Origin: Sphingobium soli
Lineage (GTDB): Bacteria > Pseudomonadota > Alphaproteobacteria > Sphingomonadales > Sphingomonadaceae
Length of the DNA: 64,000 nucleotides
Assembly (NCBI RefSeq): GCF_020782245.1
Contig: NZ_JAJGNP010000005.1
Location: forward strand, 1-64,000
Direction of reading: 5' to 3'
Position numbers and translations under genes: made by a program
Notes under the pieces: generated by a model
What the model was told of the DNA's origin: nothing
Database searches by the model: none
Seen by the model: the letters and a program-made list of their open reading frames with translations, nothing else
Shown: piece after piece, positions 23,714-31,628 of the stretch
How the letters are laid out: the number at the start of each line of letters is the position of its first letter
Numbering within the stretch: position 1 is the first letter of the stretch

Positions 23714-24195
23714 GCCGCCGTGTCGCCCTTGTGCGCAGGCATGGCATCGTCGTCCTTGGCGGGGGCTTGCGCCACATAGGGCGGACGATCGACAGCCGGT
23801 TCCGGCGCGGGCGCGGGACGCGATTCGGCGACGAAGGGCGGCTTGGGCGCTGGATCGGCCACATAGGGCGGCGCCTCGGTGCCCCCTGCCCCCTCAGTGA
23901 CCGACGCGCCCGGTTCGGTTCCGGCATCAGGTGCCGGCAGCGCATCCACCGCCGGCGCAGGCGGATGATCGTCCATGATCCGCTTGTTCTGGGCGGCCCA
24001 TTTCTTTTCCAACTCTTCCAGCTCGACTTCGCGCACCATGGCGTCGATGCCGGTGCGGAAATGGCGCGCCATGCCCTGCGCCTTGCCTACGATCTGCCCG
24101 ACCTTGTAGAGCGCGCGCGGCAGGTCCTTGGGACCGATCACGATCACCGCAATGATCACGATCACCAGAAATTCGGTCGAATCGATGCCAAACAT
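23710..24195 (-). CDS. tatB: Sec-independent translocase subunit TatB
   Basis: A 161-residue protein: N-terminal membrane anchor ([20 protein letters not shown]), the GPKDLPRAL hinge motif, an amphipathic helix up to about residue 75, and a long Pro/Ala/Glu-rich tail of low complexity, as usual for alphaproteobacterial TatB. With TatC it forms the substrate-binding complex. It lies 29 nt downstream of tatA and overlaps tatC by 4 nt. The length and tail distinguish it from TatA. Confidence 0.93.
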   Translation of the reverse strand: MFGIDSTEFLVIVIIAVIVIGPKDLPRALYKVGQIVGKAQGMARHFRTGIDAMVREVELEELEKKWAAQNKRIMDDHPPAPAVDALPAPDAGTEPGASVTEGAGGTEAPPYVADPAPKPPFVAESRPAPAPEPAVDRPPYVAQAPAKDDDAMPAHKGDTAA

Positions 24196-24224
24196 GCGCG
24201 ACTACCGGCCCAAAGGTTGAAGGA

Positions 24225-24467
24225 TCAGGCCTTGGTCTTTTCTTCGGTGGTCGCGCTCGGCGCGTCCTGTTCAGGCACGCGATGACCCTCGATCCGGGTG
24301 GCGGGCTTGGCGGGCGTCACGTCGTCATCGTCGTCGGCCATGCCCTTCTTGAAGCTTTTGATGCCCTTGGCAACGTCACCCATCAGGCCGGAAATACGGC
24401 CGCCGCCGAACAGCAGCATGACGACCAGGAGCACGATCACCCAGTGCATCAGCGAGAAGGAACCCAT
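24225..24467 (-). CDS. tatA: Sec-independent translocase subunit TatA
   Basis: An 80-residue protein: short membrane anchor ([20 protein letters not shown]), then an amphipathic helix with [14 protein letters not shown] and an acidic tail (DDDDD). The FGxxxI/L hinge typical of TatA is present. TatA oligomers form the passage for folded proteins. The gene sits 27 nt downstream of scpB, in the common alphaproteobacterial order scpA-scpB-tatA-tatB-tatC. GGAGTAAA-type ribosome site upstream. Confidence 0.95.
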   Translation of the reverse strand: MGSFSLMHWVIVLLVVMLLFGGGRISGLMGDVAKGIKSFKKGMADDDDDVTPAKPATRIEGHRVPEQDAPSATTEEKTKA

Positions 24468-24494
24468 AATATTTACTCCTGTCAGAGGGCCTTA

Positions 24495-25085
24495 CTAGGC
24501 CTCTTCCTCATCATTTTCCAGAACGGATTGGCCGCCCATAGCCTCCAGTGCCAGATCGACGGGATCGAGCAGCCCGGCGGCGCGCAAATCCTCCAGCCCC
24601 GGCAGGTCCCGACGGCTGCTAAGGCCGAAATGTGACAGAAAGTCTACGCTGGTCGCATATATAAGCGGCCGGCCGGGCACTTCGCGGCGCCCCGCCGGAC
24701 GCACCCAGCCCGCCTCCATCAGCACGTCCAGCGTCCCCTTGGCGACCTGAACGCCGCGGATCGCCTCAATCTCCGCGCGACTGACCGGCTCATGATAGGC
24801 GATGATCGCCAGCGTCTCCATTGCCGCGCGTGACAATTTGCGCGGCTCGTCCTTTTCCCGGCGCAGGATATGGGCGAGGTCGGGCGCGGTCTGGAAATGC
24901 CAGCGCCCGCCGCGCTCGACCAGATTGACGCCGCGCCCGGCATAGGCGTCGGCCAGACTCGCCAGCGCGGCGGCCATATCGCCATCGCCGACATGAAGTT
25001 TCAGTTCGGCCGGAGACATGGGCGCTTCGGCGACGAACAGGGCGGCTTCGATGGCGCGCATATAATCATCGGGTTCTGAATTCAC
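24495..25085 (-). CDS. scpB: Segregation and condensation protein B
   Basis: A 196-residue protein with two winged-helix domains: AIEAALFVAEAPMSPAEL at the start, the characteristic LSRAAMETLAIIAYHEPVSR-type segment near residue 95, RGVQVAKGTLDVLMEAGWV, and YATSVDFLSHFGL near the end. ScpB bridges ScpA to the SMC ATPase in the condensin-like complex that compacts and separates chromosomes. It overlaps scpA by 4 nt, so the two are translated together. The acidic C-terminal tail is typical. Confidence 0.95.
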   Translation of the reverse strand: MNSEPDDYMRAIEAALFVAEAPMSPAELKLHVGDGDMAAALASLADAYAGRGVNLVERGGRWHFQTAPDLAHILRREKDEPRKLSRAAMETLAIIAYHEPVSRAEIEAIRGVQVAKGTLDVLMEAGWVRPAGRREVPGRPLIYATSVDFLSHFGLSSRRDLPGLEDLRAAGLLDPVDLALEAMGGQSVLENDEEEA

Positions 25086-25867
25086 GGCGCCATCCGTCCC
25101 GGCACGGCGGCGCGCAGATAGATGGGCTGGAAAATCCCGTCCTGCTGGATATCGAGCCGCCCCTGCCGCGCCAGTTCCAGCGCCGCGACAAAGCTGCTCG
25201 CCAGCGCCGACTTCGCCTTGGGCTGCTCCAGACCGGCCGGCAGGAACGCCTCCAGCCGCGTCCAGTCCAGCGCCGCGCCGACCAGCGCGCCGACGCGCTG
25301 GATCGCCTCGTCCAGCGTCATGACCGGGCGCACGGCGATGGTGTGGACCACCGGCTGCGTACGCGCGCGAATCTGGCCATAGGCCTGGATCAGATCATAG
25401 AGGCTGGCTTGCCACTGCGCCTTTTTGACAAGGGCCAACCCTTCCGGGCGGCGGCGGCGAAACACGTCGCGGCCGATGCGGTCCCGCGCCATCAGCCGCG
25501 CCGACGCATCGCGCATCGCGTGCAGCCGCTGCAACCGCAATTGCAGCCGCAGCGCCAGTTCCTCCGGGCTGGGGTCGGGTTGTTCCGCACGGGGCAGCAG
25601 CAGCGAGGATTTGAGATAGGCGAGCCAGGCCGCCATTACCAGATAGTCGGCGGCGAGTTCGAGCTTGAGCTGCCGCGCCCCTTCGATGAAGGCGAGATAT
25701 TGCTGCGTCAGCGCGAGGATCGAGATTTCGCGCAGGTCGACCTTCTGGTTGCGCGCCAGCGTCAGCAGCAGATCGAGCGGCCCTTCCCAATGGTCGAAGC
25801 TGACGGTCAGCATCTCCGGCCGCGCCGCGCGGCTGTCCTCATCCTGCGCGAACTGGTCGGCGCTCAC
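25082..25867 (-). CDS. scpA: Segregation and condensation protein A
   Basis: A 261-residue kleisin. The GTG start at 25867 overlaps the glmS stop and gives an 18-residue acidic leader before FDHWEGPLDLLLTLARNQKV, the N-terminal signature that binds the SMC neck; ATG 25813 would remove that leader and is the alternative. Further family blocks are DLREISILALTQQYL and AADYLVMAAWLAYLKSSLLL. The C-terminal winged helix contacts the SMC head. The gene is coupled to glmS upstream and to scpB downstream. An in-phase open frame runs further upstream through glmS, but it is a shadow of the glmS gene. Confidence 0.93.
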   Translation of the reverse strand: MSADQFAQDEDSRAARPEMLTVSFDHWEGPLDLLLTLARNQKVDLREISILALTQQYLAFIEGARQLKLELAADYLVMAAWLAYLKSSLLLPRAEQPDPSPEELALRLQLRLQRLHAMRDASARLMARDRIGRDVFRRRRPEGLALVKKAQWQASLYDLIQAYGQIRARTQPVVHTIAVRPVMTLDEAIQRVGALVGAALDWTRLEAFLPAGLEQPKAKSALASSFVAALELARQGRLDIQQDGIFQPIYLRAAVPGRMAP

Positions 25868-27687
25868 TCCACCGTCACCGATTTGGCAAGGTTGCGCGGC
25901 TGATCGACATCCGTGCCCTTGGCGACGGCGACATGATAAGCGAGCAGCTGCACCGGTACGGCATAGACCAGGGGCGCGATCAGCGGATGGACCTGCGGCA
26001 TTTCGATCGTCGCCATGCAGCCTTCGCCCGCGATGGCGATGCCGTCCGCGTCGGAAATCAGCACCACCTTGCCCCCGCGCGCTTGCACTTCGGCCATGTT
26101 GCTGACGGTCTTTTCGAACAATGGGCCGCTTGGCGCGATCACGATGACCGGCACGGCATCGTCGATCAGCGCGATGGGGCCATGCTTCATTTCCCCCGCA
26201 GCATAGCCTTCGGCGTGGATGTAGCTGATCTCCTTCAGTTTCAGCGCGCCTTCCAGCGCCATCGGATAATCCGGGCCGCGCCCCAAATACAGGACGTCGC
26301 GCGCCGGCGCGATCAGGTGCGCCATCGCCTCGATCTGGCCGTCGCGGGCCAGCGCCTGGTTGAGCGCGGCAGGCGCTTCGGACAGGTGCCAGACGATGTC
26401 GGCTTCCTCTTCCGCCGTCAGCTTGCCCTTGGCGCGGGCGAGATTGGCCGCCAGCGCCGCCAGCACGGCGAGCTGACAAGTGAAGGCCTTGGTCGATGCG
26501 ACGCCGATTTCCGGCCCGGCATGGGTGGGCAGCAGCAGGTCCGCCTCGCGCGCCATCGAACTGGTCGGCACGTTGACGACCACCGCGATAATCTGCCCTT
26601 CGGCGCGGGCATGGCGCAAGGCCGCCAGCGTGTCGGCGGTTTCGCCCGACTGGCTGATGAAGAGGGCCAGGCCGCCGGCCTCCAGCACGGGTTCGCGATA
26701 GCGGAACTCGCTCGCCACATCGATGTCGACGGGGACACGGGCGAATTTCTCGATCCAATATTTGGCCACCAGACCCGCGTAGAAGCTGGTGCCGCAGGCG
26801 ACGATGGTGATGCGCTTCACTCCGCCCAGATCGAAATCCATGTCGGGCATGGCGATCTGATTGTCCATGCGGCGCAGATAGGAACGCAGCGTCTGGGCGA
26901 CGACGACCGGCTGCTCGTAAATTTCCTTCTGCATGAAGTGGCGATGATTGCCCTTGTCGATCATCGCGCCCGACACGCCGGAAATGGTGACGGGGCGATC
27001 GACGGGGTTGTTGTCCTTGTCGAAAATCTCGGCGCCGTCGCGGGTGATGACGACCCAGTCGCCCTCCTCCAGATAGGCGATGCGCTGTGTCAGCGGCGCG
27101 AGCGCCAGTGCGTCGGAGCCGAGGAATGTTTCGCCCTCGCCATAGCCCACCACCAGCGGCGATCCCAGCCGCGCGCCGATCAGCAGGTCGGGATGCGCCC
27201 GAAAGGCGATGGCGAGCGCGAAGGCGCCGTGCAGGCGCGGCAATATGGCGCGCACGGCGTCGGTCGGGGACGCGCCCTGCTCCACCTGCTCGCTTACCAG
27301 ATGGGCGACGACTTCGGTGTCGGTCTGGCTGTCGAAATGACGGCCGCGCGCAACAAGTTCCTCGCGCAGCGGCTTGAAATTTTCGATGATGCCATTGTGG
27401 ACCAGCGCCACCTGCGCCGTCGCATGCGGATGGGCGTTGCTGGTGGTCGGCGCGCCATGGGTGGCCCAGCGGGTGTGGGCGATGCCGGTGGTGCCGGGCA
27501 GCGGTTCGGCGACCAGTTCCTTCACCAGATTGTTGAGCTTGCCCTCCGCGCGGCGGCGTTCGATCGCGCCGTCATGGATGGTGGCGACGCCCGCGCTGTC
27601 ATAACCGCGATATTCCAGGCGCTTCAAACCATCGACCAGCCGTTCCGCCACGTCGTCCCTGCCGATGATCCCGATAATGCCGCACAT
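25864..27687 (-). CDS. glmS: Glutamine-fructose-6-phosphate aminotransferase
   Basis: A 607-residue enzyme. MCGIIGIIG at the N-terminus supplies Cys1 (after Met removal) as glutaminase nucleophile; HTRWATHG and the NGIIENF segment complete the N-terminal glutamine amidotransferase domain. Two SIS domains follow from about residue 285 (ACGTSFYAG; SQSGETADTLAAL), and the end is the usual DQPRNLAKSVTVE. It makes glucosamine 6-phosphate, the first step to UDP-GlcNAc for murein and LPS. The gene is the first of the operon with scpA-scpB-tatABC and lies near glmU, which finishes the same pathway. No riboswitch-ribozyme is visible upstream. Confidence 0.97.
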   Translation of the reverse strand: MCGIIGIIGRDDVAERLVDGLKRLEYRGYDSAGVATIHDGAIERRRAEGKLNNLVKELVAEPLPGTTGIAHTRWATHGAPTTSNAHPHATAQVALVHNGIIENFKPLREELVARGRHFDSQTDTEVVAHLVSEQVEQGASPTDAVRAILPRLHGAFALAIAFRAHPDLLIGARLGSPLVVGYGEGETFLGSDALALAPLTQRIAYLEEGDWVVITRDGAEIFDKDNNPVDRPVTISGVSGAMIDKGNHRHFMQKEIYEQPVVVAQTLRSYLRRMDNQIAMPDMDFDLGGVKRITIVACGTSFYAGLVAKYWIEKFARVPVDIDVASEFRYREPVLEAGGLALFISQSGETADTLAALRHARAEGQIIAVVVNVPTSSMAREADLLLPTHAGPEIGVASTKAFTCQLAVLAALAANLARAKGKLTAEEEADIVWHLSEAPAALNQALARDGQIEAMAHLIAPARDVLYLGRGPDYPMALEGALKLKEISYIHAEGYAAGEMKHGPIALIDDAVPVIVIAPSGPLFEKTVSNMAEVQARGGKVVLISDADGIAIAGEGCMATIEMPQVHPLIAPLVYAVPVQLLAYHVAVAKGTDVDQPRNLAKSVTVE

Positions 27688-27804
27688 GAAGGAAACGCCC
27701 CGCTATTTTGTCCCGCTCAAGCCCCTCGCGCGCCGCAATCGGCTGCCAAGGCCACGGACCAGCCATTAAAGACTCCGCGCCCCTGCGCCAACAGCGCGGC
27801 ACAA

Positions 27805-28665
27805 CTATTTCGGCGCGGCGGGCCGGATGGTGAGGAACCAGATGTCGGGCGGGGCGAGCATGCGAAAAGGCAGGCCGCTGGTGCCCACGCCTGCAGCGAC
27901 GATCATCTGACGCTGGCCATCGCGATAACGGCCGCAGGCATAGCGCGTCCCATATTTCGACGGCACATAGACGATGCCGGCGAAGGGGAAGGCAATCTGG
28001 CCGCAATGGGTATGCCCCACCAGCGTTAACAGGGGCGCGTCGGGCAGGCGCGGAAATACATCCGGCCCGTGCGACAGGAGGATGGGCGCGCCGCCGACGC
28101 GCGCCATCGCCGCCAGCGTCCCGTCAATCGCGGGCTTGCGGGTATAGATGTCCTTCAGCCCGCCGATCGCCAGCGGCCCGCGTCGCACCGCACCGTCCTG
28201 CAACAACGTGATGCCGACCGCATGGAACGCCGCCTGCCAGTCGCTCGCGCTCATGGCCCGGCGGTTCTGCTTGCTGCGGCTGTCATGATTGCCCAGCACC
28301 GCCACCACCCCCATCGGCGCGCGCAGCGCGGCAAAGGGGGCGATGCTGGCGCGCGCATCATAAATGGCCGCGCCCTTGTCATCGCCGATATAATCACCGC
28401 CCAGAAGGATGAGGTCTGGCCGCAGCGCGTTGATCTGCGCGACGATCCGCGCCATGCGCTGCGGGCTGTTGTCCGGGCCGGACAGATGCGTGTCGGTCAG
28501 CAGCGCGACGGTGACGGGGCGCAGCGCCGCACCAGCCGGATAGGGCAATGTCACCTCCGCCCGCCGCACCACCGGCATCGCCCGCGCATTGTGGATCAAC
28601 CACAGGGCAAAGCCGACGCCCAGTACCAGCAACGCCGCCAGCCCCAGGAGCAATTTGCGGATCAC
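27805..28665 (-). CDS. Membrane-anchored metallophosphoesterase (YaeI-like)
   Basis: A 286-residue protein with an N-terminal membrane anchor (about residues 5-27) and all the blocks of the calcineurin-like family: LLTDTHLSG, GGDYIGDD, LGNHDSRSK, LLSHGPDVF and GHTHCGQ. Two metal ions are bound by these Asp, Asn and His residues. The YaeI/YkuE subgroup acts on UDP-sugar-linked lipids or other phosphoesters at the periplasmic face; the substrate here is unknown. The gene starts 13 nt downstream of glmU and is likely cotranscribed with it. Confidence 0.88.
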   Translation of the reverse strand: MIRKLLLGLAALLVLGVGFALWLIHNARAMPVVRRAEVTLPYPAGAALRPVTVALLTDTHLSGPDNSPQRMARIVAQINALRPDLILLGGDYIGDDKGAAIYDARASIAPFAALRAPMGVVAVLGNHDSRSKQNRRAMSASDWQAAFHAVGITLLQDGAVRRGPLAIGGLKDIYTRKPAIDGTLAAMARVGGAPILLSHGPDVFPRLPDAPLLTLVGHTHCGQIAFPFAGIVYVPSKYGTRYACGRYRDGQRQMIVAAGVGTSGLPFRMLAPPDIWFLTIRPAAPK

Positions 28666-28678
28666 GAGCGGTACGCGC

Positions 28679-30034
28679 TCAAGGGCGCAGCTTCTTCGCC
28701 TGCATCCTTTCGCGGAAGCGGGCCGCCCAGCCGGTCTTGCCGACCTGTTCGGGCCGGACGAGGCAGAGCGAATCCGGCTCTACCGGACGGGTCACCACGC
28801 TGCCGGCCGCGACGATCGCGCCCGCGCCGATGCTGGCCGGCGCGACCAGCGCGCTGTTGGAGCCGATGAACGCACCCGCGCCGATCTCCGTCCGATATTT
28901 GAAATAGCCATCATAATTGCAGGTGATGGTACCCGCGCCGATATTGGCCCCCGCCCCCACGCTGGCGTCGCCGATATAGGACAGGTGATTGGCCTTGGCC
29001 CCTTCGCCCAGCGTCGCCTGCTTGATCTCGACGAAATTGCCGACCTTGGCCTTGGCGCCGATCTGCGCGCCCGGACGCAGCCGCGCATAGGGGCCGACGG
29101 CCGCGCCGCTGTCGACGCTGGCCCCTTCCAGATGGGAAAAGGCGTGGATGATGACGTTGTCGGCAATGGTGACGCCGGGGCCGAAGACGACATTGGGCTC
29201 CACCACCACGTCGCGACCCAATAGCGTATCATGCGAGAAGAAGACGGTTTCGGGCGCGACCAGCGTCACGCCGTCGCGCATCGCATCGGCCCGGCGGCGC
29301 GCCTGCCACAGCGCCTCCACCCCGGCCAGTTCAGCGCGGCTGTTGACGCCCGCCACTTCCCACGCGTCGGTTTCGATGACCGCGCTCTGGCCGCCGGGCA
29401 GCATGACGATGTCGGGCAGATAATATTCGCCCGCTGCATTGTCGTTGCCGATCGCGTCGAGCAGCACGAACAGGTCGGTCGATCGCACCGCCATCAGGCC
29501 GCTGTTGCACAGGGTGACGGCGCGCTCGGCTTCATCGGCGTCCTTATATTCCACCATTTTCTCGATAATGCCCTGCCCGTCGGCGATGATGCGGCCATAG
29601 GCCGCCGCATTGTCGGGACGAAAGCCCAGCACCACGGCGCGCGGCTCATCGCCCCGGTTGAGCCGGTCCAGCATTGCGCGCATCGTGTCGGCGCGCACCA
29701 GCGGCACGTCGCCATAAAGGATCAGCACATCGCCCGCGAAACCGGCCAGCGCGTCATGCGCCTGCGCGACCGCATGGCCGGTGCCCAGCTGCTGGTCCTG
29801 CACGGCGACAATCGCGCCGGTGCCTTCGACCGCACGCTCGACCTGATCCCGGCCCGCGCCCACGACCACCACCTGCCGTTGCGGCGACAATTGCGCCGCG
29901 CTCGCCAGCAGATGCAGCAGCATCGGCCGCCCGGCCACCGGGTGCAGCACCTTGTGCAGCGACGATTTCATCCGCGTCCCCTGCCCGGCGGCAAGGATGA
30001 TGACGGCAAGCGGGCGAGCGGCGGAACTGGTCAC
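28679..30034 (-). CDS. glmU: Bifunctional UDP-N-acetylglucosamine pyrophosphorylase / glucosamine-1-phosphate N-acetyltransferase
   Basis: A 451-residue enzyme, the usual length, from the GTG at 30034; a longer ATG-initiated frame would extend into the promoter region and add residues foreign to the family. The N-terminal part has the nucleotidyltransferase signature LAAGQGTRMKSSLHKVLHPV; the C-terminal part has left-handed beta-helix hexapeptide repeats (VGPYARLRPGAQIG, then NHLSYIGDASVG and GAGTITCNYDG) with the catalytic His/Asn/Tyr region. It acetylates glucosamine 1-phosphate and converts it to UDP-GlcNAc. It is divergent from gph and upstream of the metallophosphoesterase. Confidence 0.96.
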   Translation of the reverse strand: MTSSAARPLAVIILAAGQGTRMKSSLHKVLHPVAGRPMLLHLLASAAQLSPQRQVVVVGAGRDQVERAVEGTGAIVAVQDQQLGTGHAVAQAHDALAGFAGDVLILYGDVPLVRADTMRAMLDRLNRGDEPRAVVLGFRPDNAAAYGRIIADGQGIIEKMVEYKDADEAERAVTLCNSGLMAVRSTDLFVLLDAIGNDNAAGEYYLPDIVMLPGGQSAVIETDAWEVAGVNSRAELAGVEALWQARRRADAMRDGVTLVAPETVFFSHDTLLGRDVVVEPNVVFGPGVTIADNVIIHAFSHLEGASVDSGAAVGPYARLRPGAQIGAKAKVGNFVEIKQATLGEGAKANHLSYIGDASVGAGANIGAGTITCNYDGYFKYRTEIGAGAFIGSNSALVAPASIGAGAIVAAGSVVTRPVEPDSLCLVRPEQVGKTGWAARFRERMQAKKLRP

Positions 30035-30123
30035 GATGATTTCCCGATGATTGGCCTGTGCTGGGCGTTCTGTGCCATGTTTGCCTTGCCTTTGCCACCG
30101 CGCACGCGGCATGGAACGCGGCC

Positions 30124-30792
30124 ATGAACAGCATTCCCTTCGATATTGTCGGCTTTGACCTGGATGGCACGTTGATCGACACCAGCGGCGATCTGGCCGC
30201 CGCGGTCAATCATGCGATCGGCACCATCGGCCGCGATCCCTTCCCTGCGGCCGACATCCGCCCCTTCGTCGGCAAGGGCGCGCGAGTGATGCTGCAACGC
30301 GCGCTGGATGCGTCGGGGGGCTGTGACGCGGCGATGCTGGCCGATTTGTTGCCCATATTGCTCGACCATTATGCGCAAAATCTGACGATCCATTCGACGC
30401 CCTATCCCGGCGCGGTCCGGGCGCTCGACGCACTGGCGGCGCGGGGCGTGCGGATCGCCATCTGCACCAATAAGGCGGAGCGGTTCACCATTCCCCTGAT
30501 GCGGCAGATCGGCCTCCATGACCGGTTCGCTTCCATCGTCAGCGGCGACACCGTCGGTGTATCCAAGCCCGACCCCGCGCCCATCCGGGCGATGATCGAG
30601 CGTGCGGGCGGCGGCCGCGCGATCTTCGTGGGCGACACGATCAACGACATTGCCGGCGCGCGCAATGCGGGCACCGCCAATATCGCGGTCGGCTTCGGTT
30701 TTCTGGACGGGCCGGTGGAGCAACTGGGTGCGGACGCGGTGATCGCGCATTTCGACGAGCTGGTGCCGCTGCTGGAACGCTGGCCGGGATGA
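30124..30792 (+). CDS. gph: Phosphoglycolate phosphatase, HAD family
   Basis: A 222-residue HAD phosphatase. FDLDGTLIDT holds the nucleophile Asp and the general acid Asp; ICTNKAE is motif II, KPDPAPI motif III and FVGDTINDIAGARNAG motif IV. The cap domain lies between residues about 20 and 85. It removes phosphate from 2-phosphoglycolate, produced in DNA repair and by Rubisco-like side reactions; related HAD activities are possible. The start at 30124 was chosen because it places the nucleophile about ten residues in. It precedes the crotonase gene by 10 nt. Confidence 0.88.
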   Translation: MNSIPFDIVGFDLDGTLIDTSGDLAAAVNHAIGTIGRDPFPAADIRPFVGKGARVMLQRALDASGGCDAAMLADLLPILLDHYAQNLTIHSTPYPGAVRALDALAARGVRIAICTNKAERFTIPLMRQIGLHDRFASIVSGDTVGVSKPDPAPIRAMIERAGGGRAIFVGDTINDIAGARNAGTANIAVGFGFLDGPVEQLGADAVIAHFDELVPLLERWPG

Positions 30793-30802
30793 GGCCGCGG
30801 GC

Positions 30803-31564
30803 ATGACGCTGCGCCTGGAGCACGACGGGCCGATCGCGCGCCTGCTGATCGACCGGCCCGCGCGCCGCAACGCGATGACGCAGGCGATGTGGGAGGATGC
30901 GCCGCGCCTCGTCGCGCAAGCCATGGCCGACGATACGGTGCGCGTGCTGATCCTCGCCTCCGCCACGCCCGGCCTGTTCTGCGCCGGCGCGGATATCGAC
31001 GAATTTGCCCGCTGCGCGGCCGATCCCGACTGGCGCATTGCCAATCAGGCCGCGATCCGTTCCACCCAATATGCGCTGGCCCATGCCGACAAGCCGGTGA
31101 TCGCCGCGATCGGCGGGGATTGCATAGGCGGTGGTTGCGGCATGGCGATCGCCTGCGACCTGCGCATCTCTGCGCCCGCCGCGCGGCTGGGCATCACGCC
31201 CGCGAAACTGGGCATCGTCTATTCGCTGTTCGACACCAAGCTGCTGGTCGACCTGGTCGGGCCAGCGCGGGCCAAGCGCATCCTTTTCACCGGCGCGCTG
31301 CACGATGCGCAGACGGCGCTTACAATTGGCCTGATCGACGAGATCGCGCCCGATCCGCTTGCCGCCGCCGATGCGATCGCCCGCGCGATCGCCGCCAATG
31401 CCCAGCACAGCGTGCGATCCGCCAAGGCGATCATCCGCCGCATCCTCGACGGCCAGGCCGACGACGACGATGCCACATTATCGCTGTTCCGCGACGCCTT
31501 CACCCTGCCCGACTTCACCGAAGGCGCCGCCGCCTTCCGCGAAAAACGCCGCCCGAATTTTTGA
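30803..31564 (+). CDS. Enoyl-CoA hydratase/isomerase-family protein lacking the usual catalytic glutamates
   Basis: A 253-residue crotonase-fold protein. The oxyanion hole region FCAGADIDEF and the second region AIGGDCIGGGCGMAIACDLR are clear. Where classical enoyl-CoA hydratase has Glu (GGGxELA) this protein has Gly-Met, and where the second Glu lies (the PExxLG block) it reads TPAKLGI. It may therefore be an isomerase, a hydrolase or another crotonase, not a standard hydratase. It lies 10 nt downstream of gph and is followed by a good terminator, so the two form a unit. Confidence 0.8.
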   Translation: MTLRLEHDGPIARLLIDRPARRNAMTQAMWEDAPRLVAQAMADDTVRVLILASATPGLFCAGADIDEFARCAADPDWRIANQAAIRSTQYALAHADKPVIAAIGGDCIGGGCGMAIACDLRISAPAARLGITPAKLGIVYSLFDTKLLVDLVGPARAKRILFTGALHDAQTALTIGLIDEIAPDPLAAADAIARAIAANAQHSVRSAKAIIRRILDGQADDDDATLSLFRDAFTLPDFTEGAAAFREKRRPNF

Positions 31565-31576
31565 GCATCCAAGCAA

Positions 31577-31600
31577 AAAGGGGCAGATAACCGCCCCTTT
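31577..31600. terminator. Bidirectional intrinsic terminator
   Basis: AAAGGGGC (31577-31584) and GCCCCTTT (31593-31600) form a perfect 8-bp stem with an 8-nt loop. It lies between the convergent crotonase gene (stop 31564) and the TonB receptor gene (stop 31629). On the minus strand a run of five T follows, on the plus strand a CTTTC tract. Confidence 0.82.
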
Positions 31601-31628
31601 CCTTTCTATCACTATAGGACCAGTCACA

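Noticed and set aside
25868..26758. Extension of the scpA frame upstream through glmS
   Set aside because: This part is the glmS gene read in another frame; scpA starts at GTG 25867 (or ATG 25813) where the kleisin N-terminal motif begins.
27688..27804. glmS ribozyme/riboswitch upstream of glmS
   Set aside because: The upstream stretch is short, lacks the conserved core of the ribozyme and this RNA is known from Gram-positive bacteria.
22934..31564. Possible mobile or defence island between the regulator and TonB genes
   Set aside because: All genes are housekeeping (tat, scp, glm, gph) in an order usual for the lineage; nothing points to transfer.
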